DNA of 64,000 nt from assembly GCA_036426205.1 (NCBI GenBank), contig CM071568.1, positions 48,019,248-48,083,247 on the forward strand, in the 5' to 3' direction. Numbering within the stretch: the stretch's first letter is position 1; every line of letters starts with the position of its first letter. The DNA comes from Ascaphus truei. Taxonomy: Eukaryota > Chordata > Amphibia > Anura > Ascaphidae. This document shows positions 42,281 through 52,820 of the stretch, piece by piece. A program made the translations under genes and the position numbers. The notes beneath the pieces were generated by a model, which saw only the letters and a program-made list of their open reading frames with translations, did no database searches and was not told the DNA's origin.

Positions 42281-42950
42281 CTCCTCCAACGCCCCCTCTT
42301 CTTGTTCGTGCTCTGCGCCGCCGACCAGAAATTACCTCATCAAGACGGGGGACCAGAGGCCTCTCACCCTCTTCCTCTATGAGCACTTCAACAAGGAGTG
42401 TGCAAGCCCCCATCTGCCTGCTGAACTACTCTGTCGTCTCACTCATCTACTACACCCACGAGGAGCTCCGACAGCGCCTCTCGGGATTGTCAGGGAGTGT
42501 GTGGGAATTCTGTGAGGGGTAATTGAGTGTTTATTTAAAACCCAGAGGACCACTGCTGATTAAATACAGAGCAGTGGTCATTTCTACCTGTGAAAAACGT
42601 TATATAAACTTTATTGGTGCGAGACCTGTTGCAGTCACTGGGTGCATTAGGAAACCTTAATGTGCAGATTCCCCTACTAGAACGTATATCCTATTATAGG
42701 GAGGGGGATCATTTAGTTGGGGGGATCATTTAGTGAGGGGAGGTGGAAGGGGGGATAATTCCGTATGTGGAGGGTGGGACGGGGGATAATTCCATGTGGG
42801 GAGGGTGGGAGAGGAGTAAATAGAGTATGATAATTCTGAAAAATCCACACAAACCAAATTCAATTAAAATTTTAGTATGCCACAAAGCAAAAAACAATTT
42901 CCAAAGGTGCCGCGAACATGCGAACACACACACTTGACCAAGGATTACAT
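42281..42950. other. No gene recognised
   Basis: An 83-codon plus-strand ORF (42264-42515) has no recognisable motif. Around 42700-42810 is a short G-rich stretch with three imperfect repeats of ggggataattcc-type words. I see nothing else. Confidence 0.45.
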
Positions 42951-42952
42951 TA

Positions 42953-43231
42953 CAGGAGGGCCCCACTAATACGGCAGGTTCTGTTCTGAGGACCCGCCGT
43001 AAAGCGAAAATCGCCGGAAAGTGGAACCGGTGATATTCGTTAGGTGCGCATGTGCAGACCGGTAATGCGCCGTTCTGCGCATGTACGACAGAAGGAAACC
43101 CCTCCATTCCGTGCATGCGCGACCCCGGGCCGGCCAGTTCTGCGCATGCGCGGACACGGCGGCCCCCTTCTCAGCACCGCCGTATTGACGGATCGCCGAA
43201 AAGCGGAGCGCCGAGAAGCGGGGCCCTGCTG
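42953..43231. mobile_element. Tigger-like MITE (TA flanks)
   Basis: The left end reads CAGGAGGGCCCCACTAATAC. The right end, in reverse complement, reads CAGCAGGGCCCCGCTTCTCG. TA flanks both sides (42951-42952, 43232-43233). The TIRs belong to the same family as those at 2265 and 2518. The interior is GC-rich with tgcgcatg repeats. No transposase ORF, length 279 bp. Confidence 0.75.
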
Positions 43232-43675
43232 TACAATTAAAAATTATTGATGCCTGTGGCACAGAGATGAATGTGATTTTGTTTTGGCCAAGATTACAAA
43301 GAGCTAGCACTGGCTGGCACATTACATGCTTTTGCTACTAGCCTCCTTCAAGCTCTTTCTTATCATTGCTGATCGGCCTTGGCCCATTTTGTTTAAAGCT
43401 GGTCAAATACCATTGTAAATGTGGTCACCTCTCTTCTGCCACTTAGCTGCACATTACTGCTTTATATACCATCAACCGCAGGAAAAGAGATTTGAGAAGT
43501 CTGACCTCTATTCATCTTGCATACGATTATAGATCAAACTACATAGAAAATCCACAGGCAAAATAAGTAGAAATAGCAGTTAGCCCAGTTGAAATCGCTC
43601 TTGTTAGTCCAAATAAAAAAAAGGTATCACCTAATACAGAAGTACTTAGGTGAAATAAGAAATTCCAATCTAAAT

Positions 43676-43841
43676 CAGGACTTTTCAACTCCAGTCCTCA
43701 CGCCTCCCCAAACAAGTCAGGTTTTCAGGATATCCCAGCTACAACACAGGTGGCTCAATAACCTCCCCTGTGCTGAAGCAGGGATATCCTGAAAATCTGA
43801 CTTGTTGGGGGAGGCTTGAGGACTGGAGTTGGGCACCAGTG
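43676..43841. mobile_element. Palindromic hAT-type MITE
   Basis: 166 bp, almost wholly a palindrome: caactccagtcctca, then ggttttcaggatatccc, then their inverse after a short spacer holding acaggtggctcaata. Flanks atctaaat (43668-43675) and atctgaat (43842-43849) match at 7 of 8 positions, fitting an aged 8-bp hAT duplication. This type of foldback is widespread in vertebrate genomes. Confidence 0.75.
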
Positions 43842-43849
43842 ATCTGAAT

Positions 43850-45296
43850 CAGCAGCTGAATAAAAGTTGACAGCATATCAGTGCAATGTTTATGACGACG
43901 ATTATTAATCCAACAGAACAATGCCGCAGTCGTCTCCCTAATGGCTAATAGTATCTTGCAAATGCACTCAATTTCCTCCTTTACAGTGAATCAGAAGCAG
44001 GTTTATTTAACCAGGTAAGAAGCTTTAACATCAAATAAAATATTTCAGAAAGTAGGCACTTAGAACAAGAGCGTTACATTGTGTTAACCAACAATTACCA
44101 GAATACAGTCGGAAGACATTTGTATATAAATCTAGATAAAAAAAATAAAGGACTGCCTCAGTATTAAAGCTGCAGACCAAGCAATATCCTACGCGTGTTT
44201 TTTTAATAAATCAGTTCTGTACCATGAGAAAATACATGTAGCATTTTCTTTTAAACTCAATTACATTTTTAGCAAGCATTTTTTGTTTCTATAGCAACAA
44301 TTTACTAAGTCCACTTCCTCTTCTGAAACAGGCTCTAGCACACCCCTTTTTGAACCCTGCCCTCTCTAGCAGTGCACCAATTGTATCTAGTGACTACCTG
44401 GTCACATGACCTTCCCCACAGAACTTGGCATCTTCTGCTGCACGGACAGACATTTCGTGAATCCCTGAGCCGAATCTTCAATAAATCACACAAGCTGGAA
44501 AGCCAGGTAAGGGAGTAAGGTTGCCATTCTATTAGGAGTATAGTTGCAAGGGACTGGGTAATTTCAATGTCTTGCTTTGGCAAAGGACAGAATTGACCAC
44601 AAACGCCATTATCTGGAGAATCACAGACCCACTGCATGTCTACCTTTTCTCAAGTTTAACAATTTAACGGCAAATATGTGTTGATTTAAAAGCCACAATT
44701 TCTGAAGTGCAATACGAATTGGATCCTGAAATAGATTATGAAACTGCTGTGGAAAGACGATGGAAGATAAGCATGGTTGATAGCAAAGTAGGTGGGGAAA
44801 AAAGACTGAAGAGATAGAACATGTTTATGTGATATGTTTATGTGATAAAGTTTCATTTTACGTTTCTGCCACTTACTGTATAAGCTCACATGGACAGGAT
44901 CAGCTGGGCCTGTCAATCTAGTTTTATGTCGCATCCCTACGTAGCCCAGTTTTGCAGCCATGAATAGCATTCTATAGGAGGTATGAAATAAGCTTTGAGA
45001 TAAAGCATGTGATAAGTATTATTCCATGACAGGGATGAATTCCATATTGTAATTGGTTTTGAGCACGGGTATTTCAAACTCTTGTACAAGTTTAAATCTC
45101 TTTGAAGTCAGCAGGTGTTTTCAAATGAAAATTGGGGGCTACGCAAAGGGTGACAAGCTGTCTACGGGGATATTTAAGTGGATCTATGGCGTGTTGACAC
45201 TTTTCCTCTGTTTGCAAATAAATGAGTGAAGATTAAAATAGTTATGACAAACCCAATGAACCAATATAGGTGACACTTTAAAATACACTGCAGTAT
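43850..45296. other. AT-rich DNA, no gene recognised
   Basis: ORFs of at most 100 codons without motifs. No RNA gene or transposon boundary that I can support. Confidence 0.5.
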
Positions 45297-45688
45297 TTAA
45301 AGCCGCAATTCTGCGTTTCTTTTTTTTTTTTTCTAAATAGGATTGAAACAGGGGGTTACCAGACATGAATTGTGTTGATTTCAGCTCTGGGGGCCCTCTT
45401 CTTTCCGAGATACTTACCTCTGTAGGGGATAACAGTAGAAGCACCGGCTGGGCTGTTTGTAACTTAATGGCGGCTTTAATGTCCCGTGTCATGAAGTCAT
45501 GACCGCATTCCGTACTGCTTCTTATTTGCCGGCATGACCAGGACATTTAAAACCTGCTGATGTGCTACCAACACCCCCAACGGAGGCAAGTATCTTGGGG
45601 AGCAAGGGGCCCCAGAGCGGAAATTAACACTGTTCAGCTCCAGATCTCTTGCTTCCCACATATAAGAAAAAAAAATCTGCCGCTTTAA
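45297..45688. mobile_element. TTAA-flanked MITE with long inverted repeats, copy 2
   Basis: TTAA at 45297-45300 is followed by AAGCCGCA (sharing bases); the right end reads in reverse complement TTAAAGCGGCAG (TTAA at 45685-45688). Inside, gttgatttcagctctggggg and gagatacttacctc pair with inverse sequence near 45585-45640. The inner inverted repeat is the same as in 4213-4621, so both belong to one family. About 390 bp, non-autonomous. Confidence 0.65.
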
Positions 45689-45924
45689 AAAGCACAATCC
45701 CCTCTGAATTTATTTATTAAGAAGAATTGAAATTGGGTGAACCGTGCTGTTACTTGCTCTACACCGCCCCCCACCCCCAGCTCCAGATATATTTACCTTT
45801 TTATGTGCTGAAGAATTGAAAGTAAAAACGAAAAGATGGCTGCTGGGGTCCAATAGCTGTAATTTCATGCACCGATGACGTCCAAAGGACCATGGATGAA
45901 CAATCTTTCTCCCCTGTGCCCTCC

Positions 45925-46118
45925 TGCCGGCACCCCACCGCCCCCTTACCTTGGCTCCGGTGTTCTTTTGACGCTGAATTGCCATGGCGTCACCGAAGCC
46001 ATCCAAGCCAAGGTTAAGACACCTTACAGAGGCCTTCGCCGCTCCGGCACTGAATTTAAATCTTTTCAGGAAGAGAGCGGGGCCTCAGTAAACGCATCCC
46101 CAAGTTTACACACCCCTG
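45925..46118. mobile_element. hAT MITE, right end (left part lost or diverged)
   Basis: It ends gtttacacacccctg, a variant of the GTTTGCGCACCCCTG terminus at 47702. The interior shares ttaccttggctccgg and ttgccatggcg with the element at 50161-50389. No left TIR is seen where one is expected. Confidence 0.5.
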
Positions 46119-46164
46119 CAATAGACAAAAAGACTGCAGCTATGTCAACACACTGGCCTTAAGC

Positions 46165-46977
46165 TTGGTGGCACCCAGTTGCTAAACTCCGTCTGTGTGC
46201 GGAATATTGGTGTTGTCCCGGACTGTGACTTGACCCTTAAACATCAGGTGTCAGCCAGGATCAAATCTTCATTCTTCCACCTCCAGTCTATGCCTTTGTG
46301 TCGTCACGCCTGGACTACTGCAATGAACTCTACCTGGGTCAAATGGAAAAAAAAGAGTTGCGCCGCCTGTAGCTGTTGCAGAATGCAGCAGCAGGGCCGA
46401 ATTAAGAGGCGAGATGACCAGAACACCAACATAAAAGGGGTGCTGGGCTCTATCCTCAACAACCCCTACCACTCGATCTCCTCGATCGCCGCTCTGACGC
46501 CTCCCACACGCAGAGAACACCAGCAGCTAGGACAGCAAGCCCTGTGTTCTCCTGCCCCCACCCTCCCCTGCCGCAGTGCGCAGGAAATACACTACGGACG
46601 TGAGTGCGCCCTGCTGCACTCTCAATCGGCACCAGAAAGGCAGTGCGCGGGCTAGCTCACAAACCGAGTTGGAGCGAGGTGTCCTGCGGCTGGGGAGACC
46701 AGAGCAGTGAGGCACACAAGGAGACTAAAAATTTGGCGCCCCTGTAAAAAATTGGGACCCCAGCTTAAGACCTAAATCTTTACCCAGGCATTTAATTAAC
46801 GACCCACAACCTGTCCGGCATTTAATAGCTACAGTACCGTCCAATCCTATATTGTATCTTTCTTTGTGTTTGGTCTTTTTTATATTCTTAAAATGTGTTC
46901 TTTTTCCCTTTTTGTAAGGGTTTAGTGCTTTGTGTCCCATTCGGAGAAATGCGTGATATAAAGTTATTATTATTGAT
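46165..46977 (+). pseudogene. 5'-truncated L2-type LINE fragment
   Basis: The plus strand encodes a decayed end of an L2/CR1-type reverse transcriptase ORF: VRNIGVVPDCDLTLKHQV, then KSSFFHLQSM, then after a frameshift SRLDYCNELYLGQ and RRL-LLQNAA, the usual order in L2. A stop and frameshifts break it. Downstream, about 46930-46977 carries gagaaatgcgtgatataaag and a short ATT run, the usual L2 3' end. An insert or divergent stretch lies between about 46410 and 46900. It is an old, inactive copy. Confidence 0.7.
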
Positions 46978-47060
46978 GCTAGGTCTTCCTCTTATAACAT
47001 TTTGGCTTACCATTGGCATGTGGGAGTGAGGCTTGGATGGCAGTCTTATCGATTTCCCAA

Positions 47061-47153
47061 GAGATTGTAAGCTCTATTTATACGATTGTCACTATTACTG
47101 CTGTGAAGCGCTATGAACATTAATGGTGCTATATAAATAAAGACATACAATAC
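47061..47153 (+). mobile_element. L2-type LINE/SINE 3' tail
   Basis: It starts agattgtaagctct and ends gaagcgctatg...ggtgctatataaataaagac. The same tail occurs at 51995-52171 in a longer form. The attgtaagctc to gcgctatataaata order is the conserved 3' part of L2-type LINEs and of the SINEs that use them. I see no RNA-polymerase-III head. Confidence 0.6.
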
Positions 47154-47265
47154 AAGAGTGAAACATTGGCAAATAAAAATAAAGCTAAATATCTCAGGAA
47201 CTAGGGGATCCCCGTAGACAAAAGTAGTATGGTTCAGCTCCAAAAGACCCACAAGTTCTGATCAG

Positions 47266-47292
47266 ATATATATATATATATATATATATATT
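47266..47292. repeat. (TA)n microsatellite
   Basis: About 13 uninterrupted TA units following gatcaga. Confidence 0.95.
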
Positions 47293-47440
47293 TGAAGTTG
47301 GGGGTGGGGGTTGGCGAGATTAAGGCAACAATCTCAGCCAAGGGTAAATACATTTGTACCAATGTTTATAATTGAAAACACGGAAATCTGGGTCCTGTAT
47401 TTTCTATATACATACTCTAATTGGCTGCAGTGATCTATAC

Positions 47441-47702
47441 AAGGGGTGCGCAAACACTTTAGTTCGCGCCCGCCCAAACCCTCCCCCTCCTTACCTGCTC
47501 TCAGGCTACGCGCGTCATACGATGTCATGTGGCGCTGTGTTGTCATGGCGACGCATCGCCTAAGAGCCAGCTGAGAGCAGGTAAGGGACGTTGCAGAGCA
47601 CTCACTTCTCCACCCGGCATTTAATTTACATGCCTGGGGAAAGAGCGCGGAGCCTCTAACTGCCACGCCCCCCTAGAAAATCCCCCAGTTTGCGCACCCC
47701 TG
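47441..47702. mobile_element. hAT MITE with 8-bp flanks
   Basis: The left end reads AAGGGGTGCGCAAAC; the right end in reverse complement reads CAGGGGTGCGCAAAC, differing only at the first base. Flanks atctatac (47433-47440) and acctatac (47703-47710) match at 7 of 8. 262 bp, GC- and CpG-rich, with no transposase. Confidence 0.8.
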
Positions 47703-47710
47703 ACCTATAC

Positions 47711-49329
47711 TGATAAACCTTTCCAAACTGGTTTACTGCAGAGAACAGATTCTATTATTGTGTAAGAGAAAGATTCACAGAAATATGAACTGAATAACCC
47801 ATACTGTATTTCTAGGACAGTCACTGTTGGCAGGATTCATTTAATATGTAGATTAAGGATAATTAGAGAAAGGAAACATTTAAAATGCAAACCCCTGTAC
47901 GAAATAGTTTAAAAGCCACATTAAAACATGGGGGGAAAGAAAGTCATGTTTTTATGATACATTACACTTGGTTAACTTTATGACTCAATTAGATGACCAA
48001 ATGCAAATAGGCTATATACAAAGTAGTATCAAGAAGGCATCACAGCCTGTATTGAAATTATAATTTTTATAGACATGAAAATTACAGTAGAAAGTATATA
48101 GATAGCTAGAAGGGACTACTTATTCTTATACCCACATCCATGCCCAGAACACCTTAATTCTTCACTATTCCACATGGTTATATCCTGGCACTGGAGACTG
48201 GGAGTAATATGATGTATACAGTGTTTGAATGCGCATTGGAGATTATATTTTGTATAATAAAACAGAGGGAGAAAAAAAGGGATGCATGTGCCATAAAGCG
48301 TCACAGCCATGAAAGAAAATCCTACAACAGTTTAACCAGCACTGATGGTCCAATATCTGGCTCACTGTATCACACATGGGAACACGAGATCCAGGATAAA
48401 TTTATATCACTGCCAGAATCCAGATTCAGAGCTTTACTAAATCCTAGTGGAACGTCTTTCTGCAGAAGCCCCTAAGAAAATCCCCAACATAATTTGAGAC
48501 GAGACACTACACTTCATGTTGCTCTTTAAGATCTACTAATCTGGATACTTCTTGTAAAATCTGTAGTGAAAGAAAGAAAAACGAGTTCCAGATACTGGAA
48601 TGCAGTTTACAGTACCAAATGTAATTATAGATTTATAATTTAGCTACCAAAGCATATTTTACATTTAGGTTTCAATGGTCACTCTCCCCTGCCCCATTTC
48701 CATGGCTGTAATAATTTCACCATAAAGCATGAAGGTTTTAGAGAAAAATGTCTTCCAGGTGAAAGTTTGGTTTTGTGATTCAAACATTAATAAGTAGCCA
48801 ATTATTGTGGCCCATAATCTGTCAGAACCCACTAAAACGAGTAATGTTAGTCTTATTATCTTACAGGTGAAAGATCATTCACATTAATGCCATGTAAATT
48901 TAGGCTACATGGGCCAAATACATGGAGTAGGCGGAGGCATGACATAATAGTTCAGGTGTGGTTCTTGGATACACAATTGTGTGGGTGCATTTCAAGCCTC
49001 AATCATTATATATACTCACTCTCTGTGACTTGTACAAGTCCTTTAAACTGCAGAGCGTAACAATGCCAAAAATATTACCTTTACATTGTAGCGGCCGATG
49101 CTGCCTCTGATCAACTATTGTTGTTTTTGGTGCGTTTTAAAGTATAAATACACATGTATAACTATAGTCTTTAAAAAAAAAAAAAAAAAAAAGTATTCTG
49201 CAAAAGTTATAATAAAAGCAAGTCAGAAGATATAGTAAGAGGCGGCCCAACAAGAAAGCAAAGGCTCAAGGCAACACAATAAGAGAAGGTCAACTGTTCT
49301 AAAAGCAGATTACTCCAAGTGCTTTAAAG
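47711..49329. other. AT-rich DNA, no gene recognised
   Basis: Only short ORFs without motifs. A 21-base A run lies near 49171-49191. No transposon boundary was identified. Confidence 0.5.
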
Positions 49330-49382
49330 CAGCGGTTCTCAAACCGTTCCTCTGGGACCTCCAGCCACACCAGGTTTTATAA
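49330..49382. mobile_element. hAT-like terminus (fragment)
   Basis: cagcggttctcaaaccgttc followed by ctgggacctcc resembles hAT ends of the CAGNGGTTCTCAAAC type. No right end or duplication was found. Confidence 0.4.
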
Positions 49383-49495
49383 ATAAGCAACACATTTACA
49401 CACAGATTATTAGATCTAATTTTCATACGAAAGGAATGTTGGGTGGTTGCCCCAAAAACCTGAGCCAAGCCTCGGAAAAGGGCCACGGAGCCCAG

Positions 49496-49691
49496 AAACA
49501 TTACATTATGTGAGTATGTGTCCAAACTGTGTTATCCTATGGGACTCGAGTTACTGTATACTATTTACTTTATACCATGTGAGGGTCACACATTAAATGA
49601 CACCTTGCATCACCTTTTGCATCAGCTTTGGCATTTTATTGATTCGTCCTGATTTATTGTTGAGTACCGATCCATTTTTGCTTTACTATTG
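49496..49691 (+). repeat. LINE-associated 3' tail, copy 1 (paralogue at 52627-52820)
   Basis: Shared in the same orientation with 52627-52820: caaactgtgtta-cctatggg, then tattactttata, then ggcattttattgatt and a common end atccatttttgctt-actattg. The second copy directly follows a Tx1-like ORF2 fragment, so this is probably the 3' UTR of a related LINE subfamily. No coding part is preserved here. Confidence 0.6.
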
Positions 49692-50160
49692 CCCCAGAAA
49701 CTTTGTCTGCCTCAAGGCTCCGAGAATCATGGCTCTGAGTAACCCCTTCCGATAATTACAGTACTATGTTAAGAGACAGCAAAGACATTTCTGGAAAGTG
49801 GAATGAATCCCAGGATGAGTGAATTCTCGTGTCATGTCCCCAAGTCAGTTTAACTTCTTCAGCAAAACTTAATTTTTTTTTTCTTCACCAACAAGTTTTG
49901 TGTTGATTCCTGGTGTAAAACTGATTCTGAAATAAATGAGAAAGGAAGGAGATAAGGAGAGAAGAGATGAAGAAAAACCTTTCCTGATTCTGCCAATAAA
50001 AACCATGACGTGGTGCTGTGAAAGATCCGACGAACGTAACTTGTTTTGAAGCCAAATCTGTTTAGTGGTCTCATGAGTACGGGTACTACTTTCAATATCA
50101 ACCCACCACTTAGTGTCAAATAGGGCATGCTACTTTATAATTGACTCGCATGCTCTAATG

Positions 50161-50389
50161 CAGCGGTCCGCCAACTGTCTGTGTGGGACGCGGGGTTTAC
50201 AGAGGCCCCGCGCTCTTCCCGAAGGCACTTAAATTAAGTGTCGGGGAAGCGGCGAACTTACCTTGGCTCCGGCGGCTCCTTAGACGTGTCGCCATGGCAG
50301 TTTGCCGAGGTAAGAGAGGGGAGAGGGGGCGCAGATAGAGGGGAACTGCCGGCAGGGGGGGCGCAGTGAAAAAAGTTTGCGCTCCCCTG
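50161..50389. mobile_element. hAT MITE with 8-bp flanks
   Basis: The left end reads CAGCGGTCCGCCAAC; the right end in reverse complement reads CAGGGGAGCGCAAAC. Flanks ctctaatg (50153-50160) and ttctaatg (50390-50397) match at 7 of 8. The interior shares ttaccttggctccgg and cgccatggca with 45925-46118. 229 bp, no transposase. Confidence 0.75.
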
Positions 50390-50397
50390 TTCTAATG

Positions 50398-51994
50398 TAT
50401 CATTTCAAAACAGAAACACCTATACCACCTCCTATGCTGCGTCTCCGAAAAATTGCCTTTTTAGCCCCTATTTTTTTCCCCTTCCAAATAAATTGATAGT
50501 TGTAGGCTGCAGGACAATAGATTCATCTTTATTTAGATATTCCGCCAACCTAATAAAAGGAGTTAAATTGTATCCAATTGTTTTGGTTAATAATGTGCCT
50601 CTGCCAGTTGAAGTCTGAATATGATGTCGTCATTTCAGATCGTTAGCTGAAAGGTTGATGTCTAGGACCTTCGTCTCATTGTTATTTATATGTTATAGCC
50701 TGAGAGGGGACCAACAATCTCAAAATTATGAATACAATGTTTGTCTTGTCCAGAGAAGACAGACCAACATGGTCAAAATGGACAAGAGGCGAAGTAGAGA
50801 TATATTTACCAAGCAGTATTATGCCATAAAACACCTCCTGGCACATAGACGTCTGAAAGCCAATTGATTTTAATAGACCAGCGTGCTTTTTGGATAACAG
50901 ACGGCTATTTATATTGTTATTCAAAAATGAATGAAAACATAACTAATAAAAAAGTTATCCAGCACTTTACAATATATACACTAATGTCAGAGTTCAGTTA
51001 AATATACTCTATGATGTTTTGAGGGCATCAGACGTGGGCAAGAGAGATTAGCAGGTGCAAACATTGTTAGGAAGCAAATATTTTCTTGGTTCCCCTTCCC
51101 AACACCCTTTGGTGCCTGAATAACATGAAACAGAACCAAGAAAAATGTAGATCATAGTCCATTAGTTATGGTCCAAATTATTTAACTTACAAAAGCATTA
51201 AACTAGCATTTTCATCTGCTTCTGTGAGCAAATACTTCAGATTTGTTCGGTGTATGAATCCCATGAAAATGTACACCTTTACAACCCCCAATTAAAAGGT
51301 TGGCCAGGTCTAGAACTTAAAATAATAGAAAGCGCCACGAAAATGGTATGCGGATGTACCGTACAAGCACTTAAAGGTCTGCGGTGGGGAGGTCGTCTCA
51401 TTTTCCCCCACTCAGATCATTCATTTTAGAATCTAATCAGAGGCTGCAAAAACAAATCAGAGAGCAGTCTTCCACTACGACACATGTCAAAGCACTACAA
51501 AGCTCTTCATATATACCCCCATTAGAAGCGGGTGAAAAGACACACAGCCAACACAATCAAAACCCCCAAAATTATATGCGAATGGATTTCCTTTAAAATG
51601 GTTTTACATGGAAACAAATTGAAACAACTGTTTAAAAGATCTGTGTAAATACTTTTGCAGAGGCCTGTGTGACCCACTATGGTATATTCAAACTGCATGA
51701 GATGACACGTTGTTTGAAAACAGACATAAGTGATGTTTAGAATTGAATTATTCACTGTAAATCCTTTTGATTTTGCACACTGTTAAAAAGACTGGTGATC
51801 ATGGATTTATCACACCCTCAGAAGCCCATAGGGCTCATGAGAAAATGTTTACATTTCCCACCTTAAGACACACTTGCTTAAGGAAGTATACGTGTTGCAG
51901 CGTGGCTAATACTATACACGATACATAAGCTTGGCCTCCTGCAAACGCACTTATCCGATTGCCCTCCTACTGTCTTTGTATGTTCTCCCCACCA
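50398..51994. other. AT-rich DNA, no gene recognised
   Basis: Short ORFs only, no motif, RNA gene or repeat boundary that I can support. Confidence 0.5.
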
Positions 51995-52171
51995 ATTAGA
52001 TTGTAAGCTCCTCGGAGCAGGGACTCCTCTTTCGAAATGTTACTTTTATGTTTGAAGCACTTATTCCCATGATCTGTTATTTGTATTTGTTATTTATACG
52101 ATTGTCACGTGTATTACTAATGTGAAGCGCTATGTACACTAATGGCGCTATATAAATAAAGACATACGTAC
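51995..52171 (+). mobile_element. L2-type LINE/SINE 3' tail, longer copy
   Basis: attagattgtaagctcctcg, gagcagggactcc, then ttatacgattgtcac and gaagcgctatg to ggcgctatataaataaagac. The last 90 bp or so match 47061-47153. No ORF2 part or tRNA-like head is seen upstream. Confidence 0.65.
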
Positions 52172-52374
52172 ATGATGGTCACCAAACTCTAGTGGTGCTT
52201 TGCTGACACTTTAATCAGCTGACAAACCTGAGCAGCTTATTATAGCCCAGTGCTGTCATCATAGATCACATGCAAATCCTCTTTGAAGGGTAAAGTTAAC
52301 ACATGAGAAGAAGGGATCATATTTGTAAAGGTCTTCTGTGTGTGGCTTCCTGGTACTTATGTGTTACGCACGAG

Positions 52375-52575
52375 CTGGTTCTAGCATTGGCAAAGCTAGC
52401 CATTTATAAGACCAGGAAGCAGTGCTTGGAAAGGGAGGTCCCAATGAACAACGGGGACAAGTTCCGGACGCTGGTGTGCTCCCGATCCGGGCACGCACAT
52501 ACGCCGAGTCAGCTGGGATGGTCTCAGAATTGGCCTTCTAGTGGGCATCAGCGTCCCCCCATCTGGATTGTTTTA
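52375..52575 (+). pseudogene. Old 5'-truncated copy of the Tx1-like LINE (ORF2 C-terminus)
   Basis: The plus strand encodes LALAKLAIYKTRKQCLEREVP, clearly related to the ORF2 C-terminal LAMAKVAIYKTRKQRLEKGVP of the main LINE. Nucleotide similarity continues through the tacgccgagtc-gctggga region to the tcccccatc region near the ORF2 stop. It has diverged by many substitutions and lost the frame near the end. It is on the opposite strand to the main array. It shows that the family or a near relative has been in this genome for a long time. Confidence 0.8.
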
Positions 52576-52626
52576 CCCTCAGCGGCCTTATTGAATTGCA
52601 TGTTTCATGTTATTTAACAGGCTCGG

Positions 52627-52820
52627 AAACATTGCACTTTGTGGGAGCATGTGGGTTCAAACTGTGTTACCCTATGGGACTCCAGAGTTATTGTATACTT
52701 ATTACTTTATAGCTTGTGAGGATCACACATCCAAATTGATTTTTGCCAATTTGCTTTGTCTACATGGCATTTTATTGATTATTCCTGATTGAGAGCTTAT
52801 CCATTTTTGCTTCACTATTG
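52627..52820 (+). repeat. LINE-associated 3' tail, copy 2
   Basis: It follows the truncated Tx1-like ORF2 by about 50 bp and matches 49496-49691. It is probably the 3' UTR of that LINE copy. It is unrelated to the short hairpin-bearing 3' UTR of the main array, so the old copy belongs to a different subfamily. Confidence 0.6.

Noticed and set aside
52303..52617. A 104-codon host gene
   Set aside because: Its middle is a decayed Tx1-like ORF2 C-terminus; the ends are chance extensions.
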